Assembly (NCBI GenBank): GCA_020342025.1
Contig: CP070840.1
Span: 1,232,462 to 1,263,785, forward strand
DNA from: Deltaproteobacteria bacterium
GTDB lineage: Bacteria; Desulfobacterota; DSM-4660; Desulfatiglandales; HGW-15
Direction of reading: 5' to 3'
DNA length: 31,324 nt
Program-made: the position numbers and the translations under genes
The notes under the pieces: generated by a model
The model's input: the letters and a program-made list of their open reading frames with translations, nothing else
Told to the model about the DNA's origin: nothing
The model's database searches: none
Shown here: piece after piece, positions 8,105 to 16,767 of the stretch
Position numbering within the stretch: position 1 is the first letter of the stretch
Layout: each line of letters opens with the position of its first letter

Positions 8105-9061
8105 ATGGAAAACAAAATGCTCAAATACAGATGGGCTGTCTTAGGGCTACTTTTTGTCGCATTTGCCACGGTTCCCATCTGGGGTTCAGATTATATGCTC
8201 CTCTTCTGTCTGCTCTACTGCCTCTATTTGGGCATGGCCCAGATGTGGAATCTGTTGGTCGGCTACTCTGGCTTGTTATCCCTCGGGCAGCAGGCATTTA
8301 TCGGCTTCAGTGGCTATAGTGTTGCCGTGCTAACCAATTATTATGGTGTATATATCTGGCTGAGCGTATTTCTGGGCGGGCTGTTCTCTGTTTTGCTTGC
8401 CCTGTTCATGTCTCTTTTCATCTTCAGAATGAAGGGTATATACTTTGCCATTGGTACGTGGATTTTTGCGGAGATGCTCTTGCTGTGGTTTAGCAATTGG
8501 GATTACGTCAAGTACGGAACAGGATTGTTCATCAAACCTGCCCACCCCCCATCCATGACGGCCATCTATTACGCCGCATTTATCATGGGGGCTGGAGCGC
8601 TGGCAGTGGTTTACACGATTCTGCGTTCCAGGATAGGTCTGGGGCTCATGGCCATGCGAGATGATGAGGAAGTGTCTGAGACCATGGGCGTGGAAATCTT
8701 TCGATCTAAACTGTTCTGTTTTCTGATTGCCGCATTTATTACTGGGCTAACGGCTGGAGTTTTGTACGTCTTTCAGATATTCATCCAGCCTTACAAGGCA
8801 TTTGCCATTGACTGGACGGTTGTACTGGTCTTTATCGTTATTATCGGTGGCATCGGGACCATCGAGGGGCCCATAGTAGGTGCCTTTCTTTATGTCTTAT
8901 TCTCCCAGTATTTGGCTGAATATGCCCACATAAGCTTGCTCCTGCTGGGAATAATCGCCATCACGATCATTCTGGTGGCGCCCAAGGGGATCATGGGGAC
9001 GCTACAGGAGAAAACGGGATTTGTCATCCTGTCGCCCCGTCGTATATTGGCAGACCAGTGA
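8105..9061 (+). CDS. Liv-type ABC transporter permease 1 (LivM-like)
   Basis: A 318-aa permease, about nine membrane segments. Family marks: MWNLLVGYSGLLSLGQQAFIG near the start, the coupling helix GLMAMRDDEEVSETMGV, and GGIGTIEGPIVGA. I place the start at the ATG 8105; a GTG at 8099 that overlaps the livH stop adds two residues and is also possible. The open frame reaching back to 7955 lies inside livH and is not coding. Confidence 0.92.
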   Translation: MENKMLKYRWAVLGLLFVAFATVPIWGSDYMLLFCLLYCLYLGMAQMWNLLVGYSGLLSLGQQAFIGFSGYSVAVLTNYYGVYIWLSVFLGGLFSVLLALFMSLFIFRMKGIYFAIGTWIFAEMLLLWFSNWDYVKYGTGLFIKPAHPPSMTAIYYAAFIMGAGALAVVYTILRSRIGLGLMAMRDDEEVSETMGVEIFRSKLFCFLIAAFITGLTAGVLYVFQIFIQPYKAFAIDWTVVLVFIVIIGGIGTIEGPIVGAFLYVLFSQYLAEYAHISLLLLGIIAITIILVAPKGIMGTLQEKTGFVILSPRRILADQ

Positions 9062-9108
9062 TGGTCAATCAACTCCAACCTTACCACATAAGAAGGAGGG
9101 AAACGGAC

Positions 9109-10407
9109 ATGGCAAAGAAAAACAAGAAGAAAAGGCAAGAGGGAGTCACTAGGCGAGAGTTTATGAAAAAGAGTGCTGTGGCCATGGGGGCCGCAATGAC
9201 CTCCGGGTTAGTGCTTCCAAAGGTGGTAAAGCCGGCTAGGGCAGCCCAACGTGATTATGTCTTGATCGGTCGGCCCAATCCGTCCACCGGTCCTATTGCT
9301 GCGTTCGGCGAGCCGACTCCCTGGGTAGATGAAAGGCTTTTGCCCGAGATCAACAGGGAAGGGGGTATCTACATCAAGGAGATGGGGAAGAAAGTGCCCA
9401 TCAAGATTAAAATCATGGATACGGAGAGTAACCCCACCAAGGCGGGAGAAATCGCTTCCCGACTCATCATGAAAGACAAGGTAGATCTTATGGTTTTCTA
9501 CCACACGCCCGATACAGTGAACCCCGTCTCAAGCATCTGCGAAAGGTTCAAGGTCCCTGGCATCTCCTTGGATGCACCCTTGGAGCCCTGGTTAGAGGGC
9601 GGTCCATACAAATGGACCTTTCACGCCTTTTGGTCCGTGGAAAACGATATTGTTCCTGTTTACACCGGCATGTGGGAAAAGGTGAAGACCAATAAGGTGG
9701 TGGGCATCTTGATGGCCAATGATCCAGATGGTGTCTCCTGGTCGGCTGTCTTCAAGAAGGTGGGAGTCAAAATGGGGTACAGGTTCGTTGATCTGGGAAG
9801 GTTCCCCTATTTTAATAAAGACTTTAGCACCTTCATTAACGGCTGGAAAAAAGAGAAGGTGGAAATCCTACTCGGAAATACAATCCCACCCGATTTTATT
9901 ACAGCATGGAGGCAGTGCAAGCGACTCGGATTCAGGCCCAAGGTGGCTACCATTGGCAAGGCGATCCTCTTCCCCTCAGCGGTTGGAGCCCTTGGTGGTG
10001 ATCTGCCCAATGGACTCACCACAGAGGTATGGTGGAGTCCTCATCACCCATTCAAGAGCTCACTGACGGGCGAAAGCTCCAAGGATCTCTGTGATGCATG
10101 GACAAAGGATACGGGGAAGGAATGGACGCAGCCCATCGGCTACAAGCACGCCGGCTACGAGATTGCCGTGGACGTCTAGCGGAGGGCGGGCAGCATCAAT
10201 AAGGAAACGCTTAAGAAGGCCATAGCGGACACGGCAATGTCCACCATTGTGGGACCCATCAAATACAACAGCGAAAATTACAGCCGTACGCCGCTCGTGG
10301 GGGGTCAATGGGTCAAGGGAACCAAGTTCCCCTGGGAACTCAAGCTCGTCTACAACAATGAGCATCCCTATATCCCCTTGACGGGCAGTATGTTCCCCAT
10401 GACCTAA
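9109..10407 (+). pseudogene. Tat-exported Liv-type substrate-binding protein, interrupted by in-frame TAG
   Basis: Periplasmic binding protein of the Peripla_BP_6 (LivK/AmiC-like) type for transporter 1. The start is the ATG at 9109 behind AGAAGGAGGG; residues 14-20 (TRREFMK) plus a hydrophobic stretch ending in ARAAQ form a twin-arginine signal. Translation meets TAG at 10177-10179 after about 356 residues. The same frame then stays open for 75 further codons to a TAA at 10405, and those codons continue the family homology: the RRAGSINKETL segment lines up with QRAGTLDSVKV in binding protein 2 (11383-12732), and both end in MFPM/VFPMP. The TAG replaces a hydrophobic residue in that alignment (DV-stop-RRAG against DAIQRAG). 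A nonsense mutation or a read error is likeliest. If real, the product loses its last 76 residues and probably does not fold. Confidence 0.82.
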
Positions 10408-10443
10408 AACCCGCTACGTGGAGCGGAGGCATGACGAAAATGG

Positions 10444-10734
10444 TTGCCCTTCGGGGCAATCATTTTCCCTAATGGCTTTGGACCCCTTCTTCCTCACGGC
10501 TACGAGGAATACAAGAAAGAGACAGGACGTGACGTACTTCAAGATTTTCTCTATTGTAAGCCCTGCCACAGGCTCTTGCTGGGTAATGGCATCATGGGAT
10601 GGGAGAATGTGCGGAGCGATCTGGATCAGGTGGTCGGTATGCGTGTAAAGTTCGCCGGCTGGCCCATCCGGTGGGTAAAGGGGGATGGTCCCATTGTCCG
10701 ACTGGTGGCGATCGTAGATGAGGGGGGTATATAG
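10444..10734 (+). pseudogene. C-terminal fragment of a cyclase-family hydrolase
   Basis: Ninety-six codons ending in TAG that match, without any gap, the C-terminal 97 residues of the intact cyclase gene at 20869-21630 (shared words: GPLLP, EEYKK, GRDVL, LLGNGIMGWENV, DLDQVVGMRV, PIRWVKGDG, IVRLVAIVDEG). By hand count about three quarters of the residues are identical. The first ~155 residues, including the metal-binding HxxTHxDxPxH motif, are missing, and the bases just upstream (10408-10443) show no resemblance to the missing part. No credible start or ribosome site exists. It is a truncated duplicate lying directly after the damaged binding-protein gene. Confidence 0.85.
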
Positions 10735-11382
10735 AGTCACTTTTGATCTCCATAGGGAGAGAAGATATCTCCAAAAAGTTTGATTCTTAATGAGAATAGG
10801 GTTGACACGCCATATGGAATTATATATCTGGGGACATTATAGCCTAATACTTCATATATAAGATGAGATGTAAACAGGCAAAATCACTTTGCCGTTCAAA
10901 GCAATCTTAAATTCTAATATTGAGTTTGGGATTTCACTTACTTATCACTCCTTTAACTTTTTTTCTGGTCCAGATTACCTCAATCCCGTAATGCTGTTCG
11001 AAACCAGGGAAACGGAATTCAAAATTTCACGGACGCAATCACTAAAGGGAATACGTTGAATGGGTCATCAATCTATTCCTACAAATCGCGTTACACAAAG
11101 AGCATTCCATTTTCCTCTCCTCCTCGTGGTGGGCTTCTGTTTGTTTTTGCCAAACCGGCGTTGCCCCGCAACGGAAACGTTTTCAATGGAATTTTACCGA
11201 GAAAATATTTCTGGAAAAGAGCGGGAATGAATATTAAAGGATCTGCAAATTAACAGCTTAAATCATTCACCGAGTCAACACATTGCTCCTTGTAAACAAA
11301 CGATTAAAAAGGGTGGTTAAACAAGGTAGATCAACTAGGGAAACGGTTAACGTGCTTTGAAACCATCAAAAAGGAGGGACGA
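10735..11382. other. AT-rich intergenic region before Liv transporter 2
   Basis: About 650 nt with no convincing gene. A 65-codon frame at 11056-11253 has no family likeness and no ribosome site. The region is visibly richer in A and T than the genes of transporter 1. It holds one candidate promoter (10802-10830) and ends with the strong ribosome site AAGGAGGG (11371-11378) of the next gene. It marks the boundary between the decaying first transporter/cyclase locus and the second transporter. Confidence 0.6.
10802..10830 (+). promoter_or_regulatory. Candidate sigma70-type promoter upstream of Liv transporter 2
   Basis: A perfect TTGACA (10802-10807) is followed by an AT-rich run with TATATC (10823-10828, 15-nt spacing) or TATCTG (10825-10830, 17-nt spacing). 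It would leave a leader of about 550 nt before the binding-protein gene, which makes it uncertain. Confidence 0.3.
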
Positions 11383-12732
11383 ATGATGAGAAGGCATTTC
11401 TTGAGTCTCTTAGAAGTTGCTCTGGTGACTGCTTTAATTTTAGGGGGTAGCGCTAAGCTGGCAGTATCAGAGACGGCCAAAAAGATTCCCAAAAATATCC
11501 TTATAGGTGCTACTGAGGGCTTCACGGGTCCTTATGCAGCTTTCGGCCAGGGTGTATTCGGAACGAAAGCGGCAATCGAGGATATCAACAAACAGGGTGG
11601 AGTATACGTAAAAGAGTATGGAAAAAAAATACCGCTAAGATTGATAACCCGTGACACCCAGAGCGACATGCTCAAGGTAGCCAGTCTTGCGGAATCCTTG
11701 ATTGTCCGCGAAAAGGTAAACTTTCTTGTAGAGGGTCTGTGTCCACCGCATATGCGCCAAGGTGCGGCTACGATGGCTCAGAAATATAAGATCCCCCACA
11801 TTACGGGTGTCGGTCCCTTTGAATCTTGGCAGGGTATAAAAGGGGCCGTTACGCCGGCTTGGACATACAGCTGGGCGTATGGTTTTGCCATTGGAACTCC
11901 ACCTGAGGAGGGAGATTTTCGGGTGGGGAAACAAGGATATTTGATGGTGCCTACGTGGTTTGGGGCGCTGGGTGCATACGCTGACAAGACCAACAAGAAA
12001 GTAGCTGCCTTTGGCGCCGATGACCCGGACGGCAGAAATTGGTACATGGCATTTACCGGACTTGCGAAAGATGCAGGTTATGACCCTTACCGTGCACAAG
12101 ACCAATTTGGCATATTTCCTCCGGGAACGACCGACTTCACGCCCATCATACGGGAGTGGAAAAAATATGGTTGTGAAATACTCTGGGGCAATGCTCCTGC
12201 GCCTGATTACGGAATTTTGTGGCGACAATCTCGTACGCTGGGCTTTAAGCCCAAGATAGTTTTCGCAACAAGGGCAGCACTTTTCCATCGTGATGTAGGA
12301 GCCTGGGGCGGTGACCTACCGCATGGTGTCGGTATGGAAACTTTCTGGGATTCATCTATTAAAGGTGCCGTCGGTATTGGGGGCACAACCCCACAATCAC
12401 TGGCGGAACGATGGTTTAAAAAGACCGGAGAGCCATTGAACCAGGCTATAGGCTGGTCTTATATGTCAGTGCAGGTAATCCTTGATGCCATTCAGAGAGC
12501 CGGTACACTTGACTCAGTTAAAGTTAACGAAGCCTTAAGTGAAACCGATATGAATTCAATGTATGGGCGTATCGTGTTTGATAAAAAGACACAGTTTCAC
12601 CGCTTCAACGTGCAATTTGGTCAGTGGAGGAAGACGGATAAACCATGGAAATGGGAAGCACCGATAGTCTTTTCCTTTAACGAGAATATTCCGGCGACGG
12701 CTGATATGGTATTCCCTATGCCTTACGAGTAG
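11383..12732 (+). CDS. Liv-type ABC transporter substrate-binding protein 2
   Basis: A 449-aa periplasmic binding protein of the Peripla_BP_6 family and the intact paralogue of the interrupted gene at 9109. A Sec-type signal is seen at residues 1-29 (MMRR, then a hydrophobic core VALVTALILGG). The mature part starts with IPKNILIGATEGFTGPYAAFG, and its DINKQGGVYVKEYGKKIPL segment parallels EINREGGIYIKEMGKKVPI of protein 1. Two adjacent ATGs (11383, 11386) follow AAGGAGGG; the second has slightly better spacing. Export by Sec here but by Tat in protein 1 is a notable contrast. First gene of the second transporter. Cargo unknown; aromatic acids or polyphenol fragments are inferred from the downstream catabolic genes. 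Confidence 0.92.
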   Translation: MMRRHFLSLLEVALVTALILGGSAKLAVSETAKKIPKNILIGATEGFTGPYAAFGQGVFGTKAAIEDINKQGGVYVKEYGKKIPLRLITRDTQSDMLKVASLAESLIVREKVNFLVEGLCPPHMRQGAATMAQKYKIPHITGVGPFESWQGIKGAVTPAWTYSWAYGFAIGTPPEEGDFRVGKQGYLMVPTWFGALGAYADKTNKKVAAFGADDPDGRNWYMAFTGLAKDAGYDPYRAQDQFGIFPPGTTDFTPIIREWKKYGCEILWGNAPAPDYGILWRQSRTLGFKPKIVFATRAALFHRDVGAWGGDLPHGVGMETFWDSSIKGAVGIGGTTPQSLAERWFKKTGEPLNQAIGWSYMSVQVILDAIQRAGTLDSVKVNEALSETDMNSMYGRIVFDKKTQFHRFNVQFGQWRKTDKPWKWEAPIVFSFNENIPATADMVFPMPYE

Positions 12733-12747
12733 AACAAGGATGAATAA

Positions 12748-12792
12748 ATCAAACAGGGCTTGGGCTGGCGTGTAGGCCAAGCCCTGTTTGAT
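12748..12792 (+). promoter_or_regulatory. Perfect 16-bp stem-loop between binding-protein and ATPase genes
   Basis: ATCAAACAGGGCTTGG (12748-12763) and its exact reverse complement (12777-12792) enclose a 13-nt loop. No run of T follows, so it is not a standard intrinsic terminator. It starts 15 nt after the binding-protein stop. In other ABC operons such a hairpin stabilises the upstream binding-protein message or partly terminates transcription so that the binding protein is made in excess; that role is inferred here. Confidence 0.75.
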
Positions 12793-12904
12793 GCAACTAC
12801 AAGGACATGCCCATTTGGCTGAGCCGGAATTTATTAAGGGAACGCGGTGGCGGTTAATTTCTAGCCGATGGACGAAGACAGACCAATGGTGGGAAGGGTA
12901 GGTA

Positions 12905-13630
12905 ATGGAAGTACCGATTCTTTCAGTGACAAAAGTAAATATGCATTTTGGAGGGTTGGCGGCAATATGGGACCTAAGTTTTGATGTGCAGGAACGTGAA
13001 GTCCTAGGCTTGATGGGTCCAAACGGTGCTGGCAAGTCAACACTGCTAAATATCATATCAGGTGTATACAAGCCAGCCGCTGGGGCAATAGAGTTTAAGA
13101 AGCATAATATCACGGGTTTGGCTCCACATAGAATTTGCCATCTTGGAATTGCTCGTACATATCAGATTCCTCAGCCCTTTCTCAATTTAACGGCCCTACA
13201 AAACATCATAGTAGCGGCCGAATATGGAAGAGGCATTGGAAGAGCTGCCGCCGAAACTGAGGCCCTTAAAATACTTGATATGGTAGATCTTTTGGAAAAG
13301 AAAGATGTGTTTGCTAAAGATTTGGCATCGATAACTCTGAAGAGGCTTGAATTAGCGAGAGCGCTAGCCACCAATCCAACGCTACTTTTGCTTGATGAAG
13401 TGGCTGCGGGCTTAACCGAAGAGGAAACCCCACAAATGATAGAGATCCTACGAGGGGTACGTGAAATGGGCATAACATATATATTGATCGAGCATGTTAT
13501 GAGAGTAATGAGGAAGGCCGTGGATAGGATTATCGTGATGGATAAAGGTATGAAAATCGCCGAAGGCTCACCGAGCGAGGTCATGGAAGACAGAAAGGTC
13601 ATTGAGGCCTATTTGGGTGAATCTGCATAA
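12905..13630 (+). CDS. Liv-type ABC transporter ATPase 2 (LivG-like)
   Basis: A 241-aa ATPase, same length as LivG 1. Walker A is GPNGAGKS and Walker B LLLLDE followed by VAAGLTEEE. The ABC signature is strongly degenerate: the place of LSGGQ is taken by KDLASITLKRLELARAL. LivG 1 also departs from consensus there, so the pair ATPase LivF probably supplies the canonical signature for one of the two nucleotide sites (inference). ATG follows GGGAAGGGTAGGTA. Base use is more AT-rich than in transporter 1. Confidence 0.92.
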   Translation: MEVPILSVTKVNMHFGGLAAIWDLSFDVQEREVLGLMGPNGAGKSTLLNIISGVYKPAAGAIEFKKHNITGLAPHRICHLGIARTYQIPQPFLNLTALQNIIVAAEYGRGIGRAAAETEALKILDMVDLLEKKDVFAKDLASITLKRLELARALATNPTLLLLDEVAAGLTEEETPQMIEILRGVREMGITYILIEHVMRVMRKAVDRIIVMDKGMKIAEGSPSEVMEDRKVIEAYLGESA

Positions 13631-13680
13631 GCGGGAGGTGTTTTTGGCATCGATTTAAGATGTAAAAACATACCGAGGAA

Positions 13681-14400
13681 ATGTCTGAAGCAACATTGCT
13701 GAAGGTTAGCCATATTGATTCATTTCATGGGAGCTTCCAGGCCTTGTGGGATGTGTCTTTGTCAGTTCAAGCCGGAGAAATTGTCGCCATTATTGGCGCC
13801 AATGGATCCGGTAAATCCACCCTGCTGGACACAATATCTGGCTTGGTGCATCCGGCTAAGGGCAGAATTGAATTTGAGGGCAGGAATATCTCCGCATCAG
13901 AACCTTTCCATATAGTGGATCTTGGCATCAGCCAAGTTCCAGAAGGAAGAAGGATTTTTCCCGACCTGAGCGTTTTGGAAAATCTAATAATTGGCTCATA
14001 CAATCGTAAGGCAAGGCCCGAGAAAGCACAGAATCTCCAAAAGGTTGAACAGCTCTTCCCTGTACTAAGAGCGAGGAAAGCTCAACTGGCTAAAACACTA
14101 AGCGGGGGAGAGCAACAGATGTTAGCGATAGGGCGGGGCTTAATGTCTAGCCCAAAACTTATGCTCTTTGATGAAATGTCCCTTGGCCTTGCCCCCATAT
14201 TGGTGAATGAACTGTATAGAGCTTTGAGGGAAATTAGAGAAAGGGGCATTACTATTCTATTTGTGGAACAGAATGTAAGGCGAAGCCTCACAGAAGCGGA
14301 CAGGGCCTACATAATGGAAACAGGGCGCGTTGTTTTGAGCGGTAACGTAGCGGAACTCCGGGAGGAGGACAAGGTTAAAAAGGCCTACTTTGGTGCTTGA
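13681..14400 (+). CDS. Liv-type ABC transporter ATPase 2 (LivF-like)
   Basis: A 239-aa ATPase with Walker A GANGSGKS, canonical signature LSGGEQQM and Walker B LMLFDE followed by MSLGLAP. It is clearly the paralogue of LivF 1 (the SFHGSFQALWDVSLSVQAGE opening parallels DFQALWNVSLEVKQGE). GAGGAA precedes the ATG directly. Fifty nt separate it from livG 2. Confidence 0.93.
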   Translation: MSEATLLKVSHIDSFHGSFQALWDVSLSVQAGEIVAIIGANGSGKSTLLDTISGLVHPAKGRIEFEGRNISASEPFHIVDLGISQVPEGRRIFPDLSVLENLIIGSYNRKARPEKAQNLQKVEQLFPVLRARKAQLAKTLSGGEQQMLAIGRGLMSSPKLMLFDEMSLGLAPILVNELYRALREIRERGITILFVEQNVRRSLTEADRAYIMETGRVVLSGNVAELREEDKVKKAYFGA

Positions 14401-14422
14401 TTTTGATTAGGATAGGTTGCAG

Positions 14423-15289
14423 ATGACGTTATTAGCTGATGTATCCACGCCTATAGTGATGGGTGTTCTGTTGGGCGGATTATACGCGGTCATTGCGCTG
14501 GGTCTTTCACTTGTTTTCGGGGTGGTAAAGGAGATGAATATAGCCCACGGAGATCTGGTCATATTGGGCAGTTACTTTGCTTACGCCATAATGACCTCTT
14601 TCGGGATAGACCCTATTCTGAGCTTAATCATAGGGATGCCCCTATTATTTGGGCTTGGTTTTGCTATTCAAAAATATCTCCTCAACCGGGCCTTCAAAAT
14701 ATCAATGGACGCCACACTGATAATTGCTTTTGGGATATCTATAATTTTGCAGAACGCATACCAACTTATCTGGACGCCTATGTCTAGGGGTTTGACAACA
14801 TCCTACGCCCTTAAAAGTTTTAGTGCCGGCCCAATTAGTGTCCCGCTCGTGTATCTGCTGAATTTTATTGTGGCTATAGTCGTGATGTTTTGCCTCCGTG
14901 AATTCCTTAGGAGAACATATCTGGGCATGGCTATAAGGTCAGCGGCCCAAGACAGGAAAGCGGCGTATCTGATGGGGATAAACACTAACCGAGTCTACGC
15001 GTACACCTTCGCTATCGGCATGTCCCTGGCTGCTATTGCCGGTGTACTTCTTGGATTGACTTTTCCCTTTAACCCGACATCGGGAATGCCCTTCCTGATC
15101 ATTGCCCTTGGTGTTGTGGTATTGGGAGGTTTGGGTAGCATAGCGGGGACATTTATAGGGGGTATAGCCTTTGGCTTAGCACAAACCCTTGGCGGACATT
15201 TCTTTGGTGTGGCTGCTCAGATGCTTGTTGCTTACACTATGGTGCTTTTCGTATTAGCTGTGATACCAAGAGGTATATTTGGCCGTTAG
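14423..15289 (+). CDS. Liv-type ABC transporter permease 2 (LivH-like)
   Basis: A 288-aa inner-membrane permease, many hydrophobic segments, with GVLLGGLYAVIALGLS, the coupling region MAIRSAAQDRKAAYLMGINTNRVYAY and GGLGSIAG. I use the ATG at 14423, 9 nt after AGGAT; a TTG two codons earlier is less likely. Its 3' end is 7 nt from the next start. Confidence 0.93.
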   Translation: MTLLADVSTPIVMGVLLGGLYAVIALGLSLVFGVVKEMNIAHGDLVILGSYFAYAIMTSFGIDPILSLIIGMPLLFGLGFAIQKYLLNRAFKISMDATLIIAFGISIILQNAYQLIWTPMSRGLTTSYALKSFSAGPISVPLVYLLNFIVAIVVMFCLREFLRRTYLGMAIRSAAQDRKAAYLMGINTNRVYAYTFAIGMSLAAIAGVLLGLTFPFNPTSGMPFLIIALGVVVLGGLGSIAGTFIGGIAFGLAQTLGGHFFGVAAQMLVAYTMVLFVLAVIPRGIFGR

Positions 15290-15296
15290 GAGGAAC

Positions 15297-16274
15297 ATGA
15301 AAGCCACCCTTCCTCGACTGCAAGGGGGATTAATACCGTTAATAGCGCTCATAGTTGTGCTGGCACTGTTTCCGATAATGGGAGTGCCTCGCGCTTGGCT
15401 CCTTTACCTCTTCCTCTTTTTTAATTATTTGGCTATGGCAAACATGTGGAATTTGCTTGCTGGTTACAGTGGGCTGATATGTCTATGTCCGGCGGCCTTT
15501 ATTGGGCTGGCAGGGTACACCATGACAGTAATGACATGGCTGGGTTTGCCTTACTATATCGGAATAGTACTTGGAGGTATAGTAGCAGCACTATTCGCTA
15601 TGCTCATATCTATTCCTGTCTTCAGGCTGAAAGGTATCTATTTCGCTATCGGGACACTCGTTGTACCTGAAATATTGCGGTTTGTTTTTTTGCTTTGGAA
15701 ACCCGTTGGAGGGGCGACATATGGCAGGGGTGCGGGCTATGCGGTAAAGGGGCTTTCTGGGGTTTCCCAGTCGCAGGTTTACTGGTTTGCTCTGGCTATT
15801 GGAATTGCATCCATTTTCCTTATGCGATATCTCTTGCGTTCAAAACTGGGAAGGGGGCTGGCTGCAATCCGTGATAACGATAGCACTGCTGCAAGTTGTG
15901 GCATAAACGTTTTCAACTTAAAGTTGTACTCCTTTGTCATTGCCGCCTTCCTAACCGGAATAGCCGGGGCAATCTTATATATTTACCATGGATATATAGA
16001 GCCGGCCAGCGCCTTCAGTATACGGTGGCTAATCACGATCATACTCGCTACCGTCATAGGGGGGGAAGGCATTGAAGAGGGACCCATTGTTGGAACGATT
16101 ATCGTTGTCTTTTTACACTTTCTACTAGCCAGATATGCTGAAATCAGCCTGATCATACAGGGCATCATACTGATCGGCATCATGTTACTGGCACCGCAGG
16201 GTATTATGGGTTTCGTTCGCAACACCAAGACTTACCAGTCCCTTTTAGAATTCGCTGCCGGGCGTGCAAGCTAG
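15297..16274 (+). CDS. Liv-type ABC transporter permease 2 (LivM-like)
   Basis: A 325-aa permease with MWNLLAGYSGLICLCPAAFIGLAG, the coupling helix GLAAIRDNDSTAASCGI, and GGEGIEEGPIVG. The ATG at 15297 is chosen because TTAGGAGGAAC, which includes the livH stop, is an excellent ribosome site; a TTG at 15279 lies inside livH. The usual LSLGQAAF word after the first helix reads LICLCPAAF here, a small oddity. Last gene of transporter 2. Confidence 0.92.
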   Translation: MKATLPRLQGGLIPLIALIVVLALFPIMGVPRAWLLYLFLFFNYLAMANMWNLLAGYSGLICLCPAAFIGLAGYTMTVMTWLGLPYYIGIVLGGIVAALFAMLISIPVFRLKGIYFAIGTLVVPEILRFVFLLWKPVGGATYGRGAGYAVKGLSGVSQSQVYWFALAIGIASIFLMRYLLRSKLGRGLAAIRDNDSTAASCGINVFNLKLYSFVIAAFLTGIAGAILYIYHGYIEPASAFSIRWLITIILATVIGGEGIEEGPIVGTIIVVFLHFLLARYAEISLIIQGIILIGIMLLAPQGIMGFVRNTKTYQSLLEFAAGRAS

Positions 16275-16767
16275 GTGCTTCCATTCGCAAATACTTGACG
16301 TATTTTCCCGAATCACGTCCAGGGCAGTCCTCCCTCCATTCAGGCCGAGCGACTCGGCTGTCTTCGACCCTGGGCGCAAATTGAAAGCCACTCAGCCGAA
16401 GTCTAGTTGAGTCGTCCTAGGACTTATGAATTGAAGGACTAAGCATTTTTGGAAGTATCTCCTCCCCCTTGACGTGGGAGGATTAAGGTGGGGGTGACGC
16501 TCTTCTTCACCCTCCCCTAACCTCTCCTCTCCGAGGCGTAGGCTCTCCGAGCCGGAGGCCATCAAGGGAGGGGAATTTAAATGGGTGCCATTCATCCCCG
16601 CTCTGAAGAATGGGGCATTCTGGCATGTTTTTGTAACGGTCATGTCACTTTTCTTTATGAGGAAGATGATTTGGGATTTCCTCTGAGTCAGGCAAAGAGA
16701 AAGGATAATAAGAGGCGTTTGAGTTTCAAGGTACTCAAGAATCTCTAGAATAAAGGAGGTGTCTTAT
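16275..16767. other. Intergenic region between Liv transporter 2 and the first transhydroxylase
   Basis: About 490 nt without a gene. From the left it holds a small hairpin followed by T (AAATAC at 16289-16294 with GTATTT at 16300-16305), a GCCGAG-CGA-CTCGGC palindrome near 16345, the palindrome GTCCTAGGAC (16414-16423) and a long repeat-like palindrome (16455-16575, listed separately). A weak promoter-like pair TTGTAA (16631) / TTTATG (16654) lies nearer the gene. The region ends in the ribosome site AAGGAGGT (16753-16760). Confidence 0.6.
16455..16575. repeat. Imperfect long palindrome, repeat-like element
   Basis: TCCTCCCCCTTGA on the left faces TCAAGGGAGGGGA on the right, and TTAAGGTGGGGGTGA faces TCACCCTCCCCTAA nearer the centre, so the ~120-nt stretch can fold into one long interrupted hairpin. 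The G/C-run composition differs sharply from the surroundings. It resembles the dispersed extragenic palindromes found in many environmental genomes; copy number cannot be checked here. Confidence 0.6.

Noticed and set aside
10177..10179. Pyrrolysine codon in the binding protein
   Set aside because: About ten genes in the window (for example livG 1, livH 1, livH 2, livM 2, binding protein 2, beta 1, the cyclase, the SDR, beta 2) use TAG as an ordinary stop, no pyl genes are visible, and the aligned residue is an ordinary hydrophobic one.
11056..11253. Small 65-codon frame upstream of transporter 2
   Set aside because: No ribosome site, no recognisable family, low-complexity AT-rich surroundings.
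5571..16274. True leucine/isoleucine/valine transporters
   Set aside because: Not excluded, but the position between an IclR regulator and aromatic catabolism genes makes an aromatic cargo more likely; no livFGHMK symbols were assigned.
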